Shown piece after piece: positions 1 through 7,429 of a DNA stretch of 9,299 nucleotides (position 1 is its first letter; each line of letters opens with the position of its first letter). The stretch comes from Holosporales bacterium. Lineage in GTDB: Bacteria; Pseudomonadota; Alphaproteobacteria; BNTO01. The notes below the pieces were generated by a model. It was not told the origin of the DNA and did not search any database. It saw only the letters and a list, made by a program, of their open reading frames with translations. Location: positions 1-9,299 of the forward strand of contig JAIRNU010000098.1 of NCBI GenBank assembly GCA_031257945.1. The letters run 5' to 3'. A program made the position numbers and the translations under genes.

Positions 1-87
1 CGAATTGGAATGCGCGAAATAACGGTCGAACGCGGCTTTCTGAGAAATTTTCTTACTTGGCTTTTAAATAAAAGAATAATCACTTAA
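1..87 (+). CDS. Possible 3' end of a gene cut by the window edge
   Basis: The first frame is open from base 1 to a TAA at 85-87, giving 28 residues that include MREITVERGFLRNFL. The piece REITVERGF faintly resembles the start of RNase PH proteins, but the conserved residues expected next (HAEGS) are absent, so no name is offered. An open run this short is expected by chance in a fair share of random sequence. It may be a gene end, a decayed fragment or nothing. Confidence 0.15.
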   Translation, partial: RIGMREITVERGFLRNFLTWLLNKRIIT

Positions 88-217
88 AAATAATTTTTGT
101 TGAATTGTAGTATAAATTAGTGAGGATTATTATTGATATAGTTGATTCGCAATGTACAGGAGTAAGGCCCGGGATCCCCTCTTGCCAACAGCGCATTTTT
201 GACCAATAATTATGATC

Positions 218-224
218 AGGGGGG
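218..224 (+). promoter_or_regulatory. Ribosome-binding site that fixes a TTG start
   Basis: The purine run AGGGGGG lies seven bases before the TTG at 232. The alternative in-frame TTG at 199 has no comparable site upstream. This favours the shorter protein, which also begins with a well-formed signal peptide. Confidence 0.55.
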
Positions 225-231
225 CTTTCCA

Positions 232-753
232 TTGTGGTGGAAGAAAGTGTTGAAAAGTGTAGTTTGTCCATTTATTTTTTCAAGCATGATTGCTTGTACA
301 AATTTTGCTAGTGCTAGCGCGGATACTGTTTCAAATGTAGAGAAGTTTTTTTCACAGCTTGAACCAAGGGTTGCGGTGAGCGTTGTTGCCTCAGCTGCTT
401 GCACATATTTAATTTGGAACACGTTGACCGATGAGCTCAAACGAGAAAATTTGCATGCTTTCCTGCAAAGCGACTTTGGCGAAAAATGTACTGTGTGTGC
501 GGCCTGCTTGATAGCTCTAGCTTATTTGTCGTTACACTGGAACCAGCATATGGTAACACTAGCGGGGGCAGGAATGGGTGCCATAGTGCACGCAATAACC
601 GTCGATTTATTCCCGCCTAAGGTATCGTTATTCGCAACTGTGGTATCGTGTTTTTTAGCATCTGCCACCGCTGCGCAGACGTTTAGCGTAATGAAACACA
701 GCAAAAAGAAAAAGCACAACCGAGAGATGGTTATTAACCTAACAACTGATTAA
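232..753 (+). CDS. Small exported/lipoprotein-like membrane protein, function unknown
   Basis: I do not recognise this 173-residue protein. From the TTG at 232 it begins MWWKKVLKSVVCPFIFSS, a short basic n-region followed by a hydrophobic core. Processing could occur at a loose lipobox (M-I-A-C, Cys22) or after the ASASA stretch near residue 30. About four hydrophobic segments follow, near residues 47-63, 86-103, 108-125 and 131-152. The tail is strongly basic (HSKKKKHNR), as expected of a cytoplasmic end. Cys86, Cys89 and Cys92 sit close together at the start of the second segment. A longer version from the TTG at 199 is possible but would add eleven residues before the signal sequence. The gene faces hpf tail to tail. 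It is very likely a real gene because the length, signal peptide and ribosome site agree; its role is unknown. Confidence 0.7.
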   Translation: MWWKKVLKSVVCPFIFSSMIACTNFASASADTVSNVEKFFSQLEPRVAVSVVASAACTYLIWNTLTDELKRENLHAFLQSDFGEKCTVCAACLIALAYLSLHWNQHMVTLAGAGMGAIVHAITVDLFPPKVSLFATVVSCFLASATAAQTFSVMKHSKKKKHNREMVINLTTD

Positions 754-829
754 AGCTCGGCGAATCAAGGCCTACCAGCAGATCCACCGGCATACTTTTC
801 GTATTATCGAAGTAATCCTTCAGCCTATT

Positions 830-869
830 CACAAAGCAAACGCACGCAGATTCTTTATTTTGCGTGCGT
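830..869 (-). terminator. Hairpin terminator for hpf
   Basis: A perfect 9-bp stem (ACGCACGCA at 840-848, TGCGTGCGT at 861-869) encloses a 12-base loop in the gap between two convergent genes. Read on the minus strand, the stem is followed by TTTGCTTTGT, which suits rho-independent termination of hpf. No T-run follows on the plus strand, so termination of the upstream plus-strand gene would be weaker. Confidence 0.6.
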
Positions 870-911
870 AAACTTCGTAGCTATTAGCGGGTAAAAAAGA
901 CGGTAAGCGCC

Positions 912-1490
912 CTAAACCTGCTTTGGCGTTACCCAACCAAAATTTCCGTCTGTCCTTTTGTATAGTACGTTCACATCGTTTGATGAGGCGTTTTTGAACA
1001 CCAATACCGGGTTCTCCGATAAATCCAACCGCATTACGGCGTCGCCTATGCTTAATGTTTCCATAGAATCTGGCATTTCCGCAATAATTACCGGAGCATC
1101 CTGCACAACGTCCTCTTCTTGGGCATTAGCCAATATAAATTGCGACATAGACAGGGCCTGCTCTTTCTGCTTCCTCATTTGCCCCAGCAACCTAGCTTTA
1201 TAGCGCTTAGTTCGCTGTTTTAGGGTATTAGTTGTCTGCGTAACACAAGCGTATGGGTCCTCATCACGTCCGCTGCTCCTTATTGAAAATCCGCTTGCTA
1301 CGTGAACATCTATTTCACACTCGAATACGTGATGATGCTTATCTGCCGCGCTTTGGCTCTTTTTTAATAACACATGAGCTGCGATAAAATCACCAATGCT
1401 TCGCTTCATTGCGCCACGAACTTCTTGATCAACAAACGCCCGTAAACTCTCCCCAATTTCTATATTTTTTCCAGAAATCGTAATACTCAT
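912..1490 (-). CDS. hpf: Ribosome hibernation promoting factor, long form
   Basis: This 192-residue protein has the two-part layout of long HPF. Residues 1-100 match the S30AE/RaiA domain (ISGKNIEIGESLR at the start, then the FECEIDVHVASGF strand region), which binds the 30S decoding centre and blocks mRNA and tRNA. After an acidic linker (about 101-137), residues 138-192 form the C-terminal dimerisation domain, ending with VNVLYKRTDGNFGWV. In this family the C-terminal domain joins two ribosomes into inactive 100S dimers when growth slows. The ATG is preceded by GGAG nine bases away, and a promoter lies about 25 bases further upstream. In many free-living alphaproteobacteria the gene sits beside rpoN or ptsN; neither is visible here, so it appears to stand alone with its own promoter and terminator. 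This is the surest call in the window. Confidence 0.93.
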   Translation of the reverse strand: MSITISGKNIEIGESLRAFVDQEVRGAMKRSIGDFIAAHVLLKKSQSAADKHHHVFECEIDVHVASGFSIRSSGRDEDPYACVTQTTNTLKQRTKRYKARLLGQMRKQKEQALSMSQFILANAQEEDVVQDAPVIIAEMPDSMETLSIGDAVMRLDLSENPVLVFKNASSNDVNVLYKRTDGNFGWVTPKQV

Positions 1491-1520
1491 AACGCTTTTC
1501 TCCGTAAGACCACTCCACGA

Positions 1521-1550
1521 AGTTTACGAATTTCCGTATAAACAAGTCAA
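1521..1550 (-). promoter_or_regulatory. Sigma-70-type promoter of hpf
   Basis: On the minus strand TTGACT (1545-1550) is followed after 18 bases by TAAACT (1521-1526), about 30 bases before the hpf start codon. This predicts a leader of roughly 20-25 bases containing the GGAG ribosome site. The spacer itself carries an imperfect dyad (GTTTATACG and CGTAAAC) that could be a regulator site. Confidence 0.5.
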
Positions 1551-1764
1551 GTCTGTGTTCGCCGACTAAACGAATGAAGTGCATCGCAACGGCGCTAAAT
1601 ATCACTATTCCTGCAACGTTTTTGGCGAATTAGCTGGCACTAAGAGTACTTTGTGAGGAGAAAAATTACCGGGAAATACAGATTACAGAAAGAACGAAGC
1701 TTTCGCAACGGGTCTACTGCGGAATAAAAAACAAACAAGTGTGTAGGGTGCTAATGTATCATAG

Positions 1765-2748
1765 TTAATTCCGAGTCCAACTTCCATGTGCGACGTCTGT
1801 CAATTGCCAATTGCTGTCGGGAAACTGTACCACGCACCCGTCACTACTTCGTGTTATCGCTCTCCTTTGAGAGTTAGGCTGTTGCTGACTAAAAAGCGCG
1901 TTCAAGAAAGGGGAACGTCTGTTGGGATCGAATGGCAACTCTCTGCACTGTGAACAATCCACAACCCGTAGTCCTGTATTAAAAAAGGCACCGGGATGAA
2001 TATTTGTAACGCTCGCAGGGATAACGAGTCTTGTTAAAGCTGTGCATCCACAGAATGCCATTTCGCCGATGGATAAGAGGCCCGCTGGCAAAGTAATACT
2101 TTGTAATGAACAACAGGAATAAAAGGCACATATAGGGATGACTGTCACGTTTGGTAAACTTATGTTTTTCAAGCTAAAACATTGCATAAAAGCACAATTG
2201 CCAATAGCTGTAACGCTCGCCGGAATAACAATCTCTTCTAATTTTACCAAATGCGCACAAGCTTTTTCCCCGATAATGCAGCGACTACCGTTCTGAAAAT
2301 ATATACTTCTTGTCGTATAGTTAGTCCCCATGTCAGCCCCGTGCACTAATTCAGCCAAAGTAGGAACATCTTTTCCTACGAGAATATCTTTGCAACCAGA
2401 TAAGTCTTCATTTCTGTGAACCAAAAAAAGCCTCTTCTTCCAGCAATTCCTGAGAATTATACAAAGTGTGCCTATACAGGCCACCTTTAACGGTGGGAGC
2501 TGCGGCAGGGAGTCTCCGAAGCAGGATGCAAATCGCGGTGAAACGTACTGACCCGTATACCGCAAAGCAGCAGTAGCTACACAAACAAGGCAGCCGTACA
2601 ACACTGCACTGTCAATAACTTTGCCAGGGCGGTCCTGTACAGCATGGTACATAGCCCTTATATTTTTCCAAATCACGCTTGAATGCGCAGTTTTTGTACA
2701 ACAGCAAGAGCCAATCAAGACCCCCACGAAAATTAACGCTTTCTTCAA
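1765..2748 (-). CDS. BspA-type LRR_5 lipoprotein, membrane anchored
   Basis: From the TTG at 2748 the protein has 327 residues and starts with LKKALIFVGVLIGSCCC, a textbook signal sequence ending in a lipobox-like I-G-S-C. AAGGA at 2753-2757 lies just upstream. The first ATG in frame (2817) would bury this signal behind 23 polar residues and has no clear ribosome site. Hydrophobic segments near residues 45-62 and 84-102 follow. Residues about 167-267 hold four repeats of 22-23 residues of the LRR_5 (BspA-like) type, with the pattern IxIPASVTxIGxxAFxxCxxL. LRR_5 domains form curved solenoids that bind proteins and occur on surface or secreted proteins of host-associated bacteria and in eukaryotes such as Trichomonas. 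A role in host or surface contact is inference. The tail after residue 270 is unrecognised. Confidence 0.85.
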   Translation of the reverse strand: MKKALIFVGVLIGSCCCTKTAHSSVIWKNIRAMYHAVQDRPGKVIDSAVLYGCLVCVATAALRYTGQYVSPRFASCFGDSLPQLPPLKVACIGTLCIILRNCWKKRLFLVHRNEDLSGCKDILVGKDVPTLAELVHGADMGTNYTTRSIYFQNGSRCIIGEKACAHLVKLEEIVIPASVTAIGNCAFMQCFSLKNISLPNVTVIPICAFYSCCSLQSITLPAGLLSIGEMAFCGCTALTRLVIPASVTNIHPGAFFNTGLRVVDCSQCRELPFDPNRRSPFLNALFSQQQPNSQRRAITRSSDGCVVQFPDSNWQLTDVAHGSWTRN

Positions 2749-3215
2749 AAATTCCTTCCCACACAACAAATCTATTTGAAACTCGTCGCATACATGCATG
2801 CTAACACACTGGCCCATTCATATGAAACTAACACCGTCCACGGTAGCGTGAAAATCACAACAGCTTTTGCTGTAACACAAAAACGACACGAGCTCAGGGT
2901 ACAACAAAGTATCCTCAATGCAAGCACAATTTGCAGATTCTCTTGTATTTTTGATTTTTTTCGAGTGCATAGGGGATCATGTGCTTTCTTTTTCCGAGTG
3001 CTTTATGAAAGTTAAAAAGTTATTGCTATTAGGAACTGCGCTCTGTTTTAGCAACGAGTCTTATTGTTTTACAAAAAACTTGGATTTTTAAAGTTATTCC
3101 CCAGCGATTGTGACCGCCGCAAATCGAGTGGCATATGTTTGTGGAACCTTGGCGTAAATGTAAATAACAATATGCATTGTACTTGTTTTTCTCTTTAATA
3201 CAACTTAAATTATTC
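2749..3215. other. Long gap holding a broken ORF
   Basis: No intact gene is evident in these 467 bases. The left part could encode the longer N-terminus of the LRR protein if the ATG at 2817 were used. It also holds two small hairpins (ACCGT/ACGGT near 2834-2845; ACAGC-TTTT-GCTGT at 2860-2873). No convincing promoter for the LRR gene was found. The right part holds the plus-strand signal-peptide remnant at 3005-3157 and an A/T-rich run. Open frames elsewhere in the gap lack ribosome sites and protein-like composition. Confidence 0.4.
3005..3157 (+). pseudogene. Degraded signal-peptide ORF with an in-frame stop
   Basis: ATG at 3005 opens MKVKKLLLLGTALCFSNES, a typical Sec signal peptide, and the frame stops at TAA 3089-3091 after 28 residues. 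In the same frame reading continues without interruption for another 21 codons (SYSPAIVTAANRVAYVCG...) to a second TAA at 3155-3157, and that second half looks like a membrane helix. This suggests the 5' end of an exported-protein gene that acquired a nonsense codon and lost its 3' part. It could instead be a genuine 28-residue secreted peptide. The ribosome site is weak (GAG six to seven bases before the ATG). No family is recognised. Confidence 0.4.
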
Positions 3216-3290
3216 CTAGACTGGAGCCATGGGACTCATGGCTTGAGGAGTGACGGCAGCGGCAGCTACGCCACCGCCTACTCTTCTCAT
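3216..3290 (-). CDS. Possible 24-residue peptide coupled to the big gene by ATGA overlap
   Basis: The stop of the 1361-residue gene is TGA inside ATGA, and the overlapping ATG (3288-3290) opens a 24-codon frame ending in TAG at 3216-3218. The peptide starts MRRVGGGVAAAAVTPQ and ends in a Met/Pro-rich tail. Such overlaps commonly allow translational re-initiation. The alanine and valine richness is not obviously random, but the ORF is very short and has no ribosome site of its own. It may also be the frame-shifted tail of a formerly longer large protein. A 7-bp hairpin (3225-3231/3237-3243) lies in its last third. Confidence 0.3.
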   Translation of the reverse strand: MRRVGGGVAAAAVTPQAMSPMAPV

Positions 3291-6200
3291 GGAGAATCTG
3301 GCGAATTTAACCACTCCAATACAATATCGTAGATTTGTTTCAAACCTTGCCCCGCGTCGCCGGTGGCGTCGTCGGTGGTGTCAGCGATGATCGCTGCCGG
3401 CCACCAGCGAGCAGAGAACAGCGCTTGCTGGAGCACAACATTAAATATAAATGGAGCTTTTTTCCATAATCTAATAGTTCTCAGCCTTGGCTCCACCCTT
3501 CTGCAAACCAATACCACGGAGTGATTAAAGGCATCATCAAAGTCTTCCCCTCCGAAAAGGCCGTCATGTTCTGCCGTTAACTCGGGGCTTTGACGGATTT
3601 CCTGAATGCTGAACAAATCTTCTGGCTCACCTTCGTTCTGGTCTTCGGACTCACCTTCGGACTCGCTTTCGGACTCGTCCGCGTTCCGGCCTTCGGATAT
3701 CCTCCACTTTACCAATTCGTGCGCAAGTACATTGGCATCATGACATATATCTTCGACCTCTGACGTTCTATAAGTTAGGGCTGCTATTGGAAATACCCAT
3801 GCTTGTCCATTAACTGCGTCTAAAGATGGGACAGGATCTACTGCGAACACCTCTTTAAAGCCTTTGGGGAACCAGATCGACTCTTTAGCGCACATATACG
3901 CTGCTCTGTAGCGAGGTATATCCGCAATGCTGACTAAAACATGGCCAAAGAGAGCAGGAAAGTCATACAGTAGTACGTCTTCCTCTACAAATACTGGCGC
4001 AAACGTTCTTTCCTCATGCACATATTTTTTACCTCTTTTGTCAAACGGAAGCGGGACGAAGCTGGAGCATAACGAATTCTCGTTCCCTTGGGGTAATTCT
4101 GCAGCATCCACGAGGAAGGGACCTACTAGTCCTTCTGATCGCCACCCTTCCACTGCGGTAAAGTCTCTCACTAACAACGCCGTTTCAAAGAAAGGTCGTG
4201 GCAGTACGCGCCATACTCCTTGGGCGGAACTTGTGAATGCACGACGGAGATCGTTGCAACCAGGAAGCCTTTTAGGTACACCTCTATAGCGCAGGTACGA
4301 TTGCAATATGTGTTGATACAATGGTCGCGCGAAAACGTGACCATAAATGTTCAACATCGGATAATCAGTAACTTTAAGAGCGACTCCTTTCAACGCTGCT
4401 TCTTCCTGACCGGGGACTCCAATACTGTTTCTCCCGGACGCAGTAATTGATTGGAGATAAAGTGGCATTCCTTCGGGAAATGGTGCGGTCCCAGACAATT
4501 CTATAGATTCTATTGCGTTCCATTTGTCGTCATCTTCAGCATCTTCAGCGTCTTCAGCGTCTCCTAGTAGATAGGCCCTCGTTGTTCCATCCCAATATAT
4601 ATGCCTTTCTTGTGGACCAATACATTTTCCAGTAAACGTAGCGTCATATACTTCGATAATATGAGGAGGTAAGTTGGATCCCAGTCCGTTCCGCGGGTTG
4701 CTATTCTGCTCAGAACATAGGTCCCAAAGAGTCGCAAACCAAAACGCAAATATATCATACATCGGATGAACTAAAAAACCAGCGAAGAACTGGGCTATCT
4801 CATCACGAACAGGATGTAAGTACGGGAAAGCGCCCTTCATCGCTTCTCTTAAAGCTGTTGAATATGGCGTCTTCGTTTCATCTGTGTCGAGGTGAGGACG
4901 CACCCTAATTTGCGTGCGTAGTGTCTCATTCCAGTACACCGCATGTACCAGTTCATTGTAGTGCGAGCAATAAAACATTGCGAGCGTACTACGAGCAATT
5001 GGCGATAGTTCGCGGATTGCCTCGATGTCTGGTTCTTGGCCTGGTTTAGGGTCAAAGAATTCACGCAGTACCATTCCCACAGCGGAATCTAGCATTATCT
5101 TGAGGCGCGATATCTGAGCGTCACTATAATGCTTTAAACTGCTCCAATGCATTCGCAGTCCTTCAAAGAATAGCGCTAAAGTTTCTAACCGGGCGGTAGG
5201 TGTGGACCCAAAGTGCGCGATTACTTCTGTGCGCTGTGCTGGAGAGGCTCTTGCACTAAAATCAAATTCACAATTATAAAATCTCATAAACACCGGATTT
5301 GTCAAAAGACCCTGAACCGTTGCCAAAGGATACTCTAAAGTTTCAAAATTATCTCGCAGTAATGTGTGTAACGACTCTCTCGTTTCTAATAGTCTTGCGC
5401 GCATGCGCCCATCTACTCCGTCAAGACCAATCCTCGTCCTACAGAATCGCGAAAAAGACTCTGCAAATTCTGACAATTCTCCAAATTCTTCGGGTGTAAG
5501 CGGGGTTAACCGACGGTTAGATTCATGTAGAGCGTCGTCGCGCAGCTGTGGCCACAACGCAGGAGCAATCCGGTCTGGGTGATCTAATATTTTGTCAATG
5601 AGCGCGATCATGTATTTTAAACACTGTGTTGATCTTGGATATTCGTGTTTGCGCTCAGGAACAAGCCGTGCACACATAAACGCGCGAAATTCTGGGTCTA
5701 CGACAAAGCGCTTAACATCCCCAGATACCGGCCATGCAGGTGCAAAAGAAACTCGTGACATAGCTTCTGCAAAAGATATACTGGACGGCGGCGGGCATGC
5801 GTCCAATCTTTCCTTTTCCATGACGAAGAATCTGGCTTGCGCAGAAACACCTGCACAGGCGCGAAGTAAACCCATATCTGCTTTGGGTCTCCCAAAAGCA
5901 ATATCTACAATCCGCCCTATAAATTTATAGTCACCCTGCGCAGCTGCCTGCTCTAGCCTTTTTTTGCAGCTCTCCATCATTTTAGTATCACTAGTATCCA
6001 ATATTGATCCTAATATTACTTCCCAACATGCAAGTTCCGGTGTATCAGGAAGTTGTGTTATGGTCGATACGAGCTTTCCTGTTGCGCCGCTGTAATCTTG
6101 GGACGCTATTGCACCGTTAGTTAAGGTACTGCGCAGCGCTATTGCTGCAGGCCTAGAGAGACCCAGAAGTTCTTTAGCAGAACGACGTTGTAGGTCTGCT

Positions 6201-7372
6201 ATTCGAAAAATCAGTAATAGCCCAGCCTCCCGTTGCTGGCCAAGCGTGTAGCCACGCATACGTGGATCCCTATCCCTTGCTGCCCTTGCTTGGCTAAGCA
6301 ATACTGCGCCTTGGCGAAAGTCACAACGCCCATCTACGTAACCAAGTACATGCGCAAGCGCAGCTAAGCTATAATCACTTTCTGATACCAGCTCACTCGG
6401 ACGTTGGCTCCATTCCTCCGCTCTTTTGCACAGCATAAAAAACTCACGAAACTCCGCCATAGAGCAATTAAAATCACGCCATACTGTTGTCCCAACAACT
6501 AATCCGTTCATACGTAACGCTGAGGCAGAATCCGTCCGTGACTTAAAGATGTCCTTTCCTAACATAAAAAGGCGAACTATCCGCCCTAATTCGGACATTT
6601 GTTGCAATGCACCCTCATAGGATGAAGCATTAAGCAGAGATTTGACAACAACTGGCGCTACGACTCTTAAGACCGATTCCATCAGATAATGATGCATTTC
6701 TTGTTCTTCAGGACTGATGACAGATACTAAGTTTGCAGGACCATCAATTGTAGCTTCCAGAACGAAATTAGCGCAAGCTGCTCTTAATTGATCAAACTCA
6801 TCTCTGCTCCTTTGTATTAACTTATTCCCGCATGACCAAGCCACCTTCTTGTGCAAAAAATCACCCGGAAGTTCAACATACCCATTGGTAGCAAAGGCAC
6901 CTCCTTGTTTGTAGAGCATATCAATCATGTACACAACCTCAAGGGCAAGTCGGAATCGCAAATAATCATTCTGTGGAATGAATGCAGCAAAATCTAATTG
7001 TCCATCTTCACAAGACAAAGCGCTGAAAATCTGCTCCCAGTTGACAACTCTAAGCGGCTGAATAAGAGGACCGCACAACACTCGTATTTGCTGCAACGTA
7101 CTATCAGCAGCCGGATCGGCCCCACTAGCAAGTATTCTCTGTATCTTATCTCGTTGTTCTGCAGTGAGCCTACCATTGGGGACTCCTGGTGCAAAAAATG
7201 TGTGAGAACTACACAAGCCGTCAACTAACCGCTCGCACAGCTTACGCAAATCCCCTTCTGTAACAGTCGCTGAGACAGTCGCTGAGGATGACTGTATTGG
7301 GAACACAAACAAACACAACGACAGAAATAACGTTCGAACGTACCTTTGCGAACTGGTTTTCATAATAACCAT
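3287..7372 (-). CDS. Very large Sec-exported protein of unknown function
   Basis: This 1361-residue protein is not recognised. It starts MVIMKTSSQRYVRTLFLS; residues about 4-31 form a signal peptide with likely cleavage after SSSA, so it should reach the periplasm, surface or exterior. If the second Met (ATG at 7363) is the true start the signal is even more typical; neither ATG has a good ribosome site. The rest is mostly soluble, with no further membrane spans and no obvious repeats of domain size. Two acidic low-complexity runs stand out: AED repeats near residue 940 and a Glu/Ser-rich run near 1228-1250. Residues about 1004-1180 faintly resemble the HECT ubiquitin-ligase N-lobe (YGHVFARPLYQHIL, then ELPQG, KKYV and FPKGFKEVF), but the usual catalytic C-lobe pattern around the Cys is missing, so no enzyme is claimed. 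A strong promoter with an operator-like dyad lies just upstream. Confidence 0.85.
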   Translation of the reverse strand: MVIMKTSSQRYVRTLFLSLCLFVFPIQSSSATVSATVTEGDLRKLCERLVDGLCSSHTFFAPGVPNGRLTAEQRDKIQRILASGADPAADSTLQQIRVLCGPLIQPLRVVNWEQIFSALSCEDGQLDFAAFIPQNDYLRFRLALEVVYMIDMLYKQGGAFATNGYVELPGDFLHKKVAWSCGNKLIQRSRDEFDQLRAACANFVLEATIDGPANLVSVISPEEQEMHHYLMESVLRVVAPVVVKSLLNASSYEGALQQMSELGRIVRLFMLGKDIFKSRTDSASALRMNGLVVGTTVWRDFNCSMAEFREFFMLCKRAEEWSQRPSELVSESDYSLAALAHVLGYVDGRCDFRQGAVLLSQARAARDRDPRMRGYTLGQQREAGLLLIFRIADLQRRSAKELLGLSRPAAIALRSTLTNGAIASQDYSGATGKLVSTITQLPDTPELACWEVILGSILDTSDTKMMESCKKRLEQAAAQGDYKFIGRIVDIAFGRPKADMGLLRACAGVSAQARFFVMEKERLDACPPPSSISFAEAMSRVSFAPAWPVSGDVKRFVVDPEFRAFMCARLVPERKHEYPRSTQCLKYMIALIDKILDHPDRIAPALWPQLRDDALHESNRRLTPLTPEEFGELSEFAESFSRFCRTRIGLDGVDGRMRARLLETRESLHTLLRDNFETLEYPLATVQGLLTNPVFMRFYNCEFDFSARASPAQRTEVIAHFGSTPTARLETLALFFEGLRMHWSSLKHYSDAQISRLKIMLDSAVGMVLREFFDPKPGQEPDIEAIRELSPIARSTLAMFYCSHYNELVHAVYWNETLRTQIRVRPHLDTDETKTPYSTALREAMKGAFPYLHPVRDEIAQFFAGFLVHPMYDIFAFWFATLWDLCSEQNSNPRNGLGSNLPPHIIEVYDATFTGKCIGPQERHIYWDGTTRAYLLGDAEDAEDAEDDDKWNAIESIELSGTAPFPEGMPLYLQSITASGRNSIGVPGQEEAALKGVALKVTDYPMLNIYGHVFARPLYQHILQSYLRYRGVPKRLPGCNDLRRAFTSSAQGVWRVLPRPFFETALLVRDFTAVEGWRSEGLVGPFLVDAAELPQGNENSLCSSFVPLPFDKRGKKYVHEERTFAPVFVEEDVLLYDFPALFGHVLVSIADIPRYRAAYMCAKESIWFPKGFKEVFAVDPVPSLDAVNGQAWVFPIAALTYRTSEVEDICHDANVLAHELVKWRISEGRNADESESESEGESEDQNEGEPEDLFSIQEIRQSPELTAEHDGLFGGEDFDDAFNHSVVLVCRRVEPRLRTIRLWKKAPFIFNVVLQQALFSARWWPAAIIADTTDDATGDAGQGLKQIYDIVLEWLNSPDSP
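3643..3678. repeat. Three 12-bp tandem repeats in the big gene
   Basis: Units CTTCGGACTCAC, CTTCGGACTCGC and TTTCGGACTCGT follow one another without a break and encode part of the Glu/Ser-rich acidic run. The unit length is a multiple of three, so copy changes would lengthen or shorten the linker without breaking the frame. Confidence 0.7.
4532..4558. repeat. Three 9-bp tandem repeats in the big gene
   Basis: Three near-identical units (ATCTTCAGC, ATCTTCAGC, GTCTTCAGC) encode three successive Ala-Glu-Asp triplets, just before the HECT-like stretch. As with the other repeat, the period keeps the frame. This is a probable flexible acidic linker. Confidence 0.7.
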
Positions 7373-7388
7373 ATAAGGAGCTTAATCT

Positions 7389-7429
7389 ATTATACTTCCA
7401 TTGTATGGCGTAAAGATAGGATATGTCAA
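7389..7429 (-). promoter_or_regulatory. Promoter of the 1361-residue gene
   Basis: On the minus strand a perfect TTGACA (7424-7429) is followed after 18 bases by TACAAT (7400-7405), with a further TATAAT at 7389-7394. Transcription should start near 7393, leaving a leader of about 20 bases or less. Only one mismatch to the combined consensus makes this the best promoter in the window. Confidence 0.65.

Noticed and set aside
164..182. CCCGGGATCC run resembling a cloning polylinker
   Set aside because: The flanks do not match any common polylinker, so it is taken as natural sequence.
2776..3015. 79-codon plus-strand ORF across the LRR gene start
   Set aside because: No ribosome site, no protein-like pattern, and it overlaps the opposite-strand signal peptide of the LRR gene.
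3167..3190. ACAAT/ATTGT hairpin followed by a T-run
   Set aside because: A stem of only five A/T-rich pairs is too weak to call as a terminator.
3225..3243. 7-bp hairpin after the giant gene
   Set aside because: The stem is perfect, but no T-run follows on the minus strand, and the repeat coincides with codons of the overlapping small ORF.
3720..3735. HELVK in the giant protein as a zinc protease motif
   Set aside because: The second histidine of HExxH is missing (HELVK), so it cannot be a standard metalloprotease site.
5592..5930. 112-codon plus-strand ORF inside the giant gene
   Set aside because: It lies wholly antisense to a convincing coding frame and shows no domain or ribosome site.
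16..7340. 17-base near-match (GAAATAACGGTCGAACG at 16-32, with one mismatch at 7324-7340)
   Set aside because: A single mismatch over 17 bases is only marginally unexpected in 9.3 kb, and the two contexts share nothing else.
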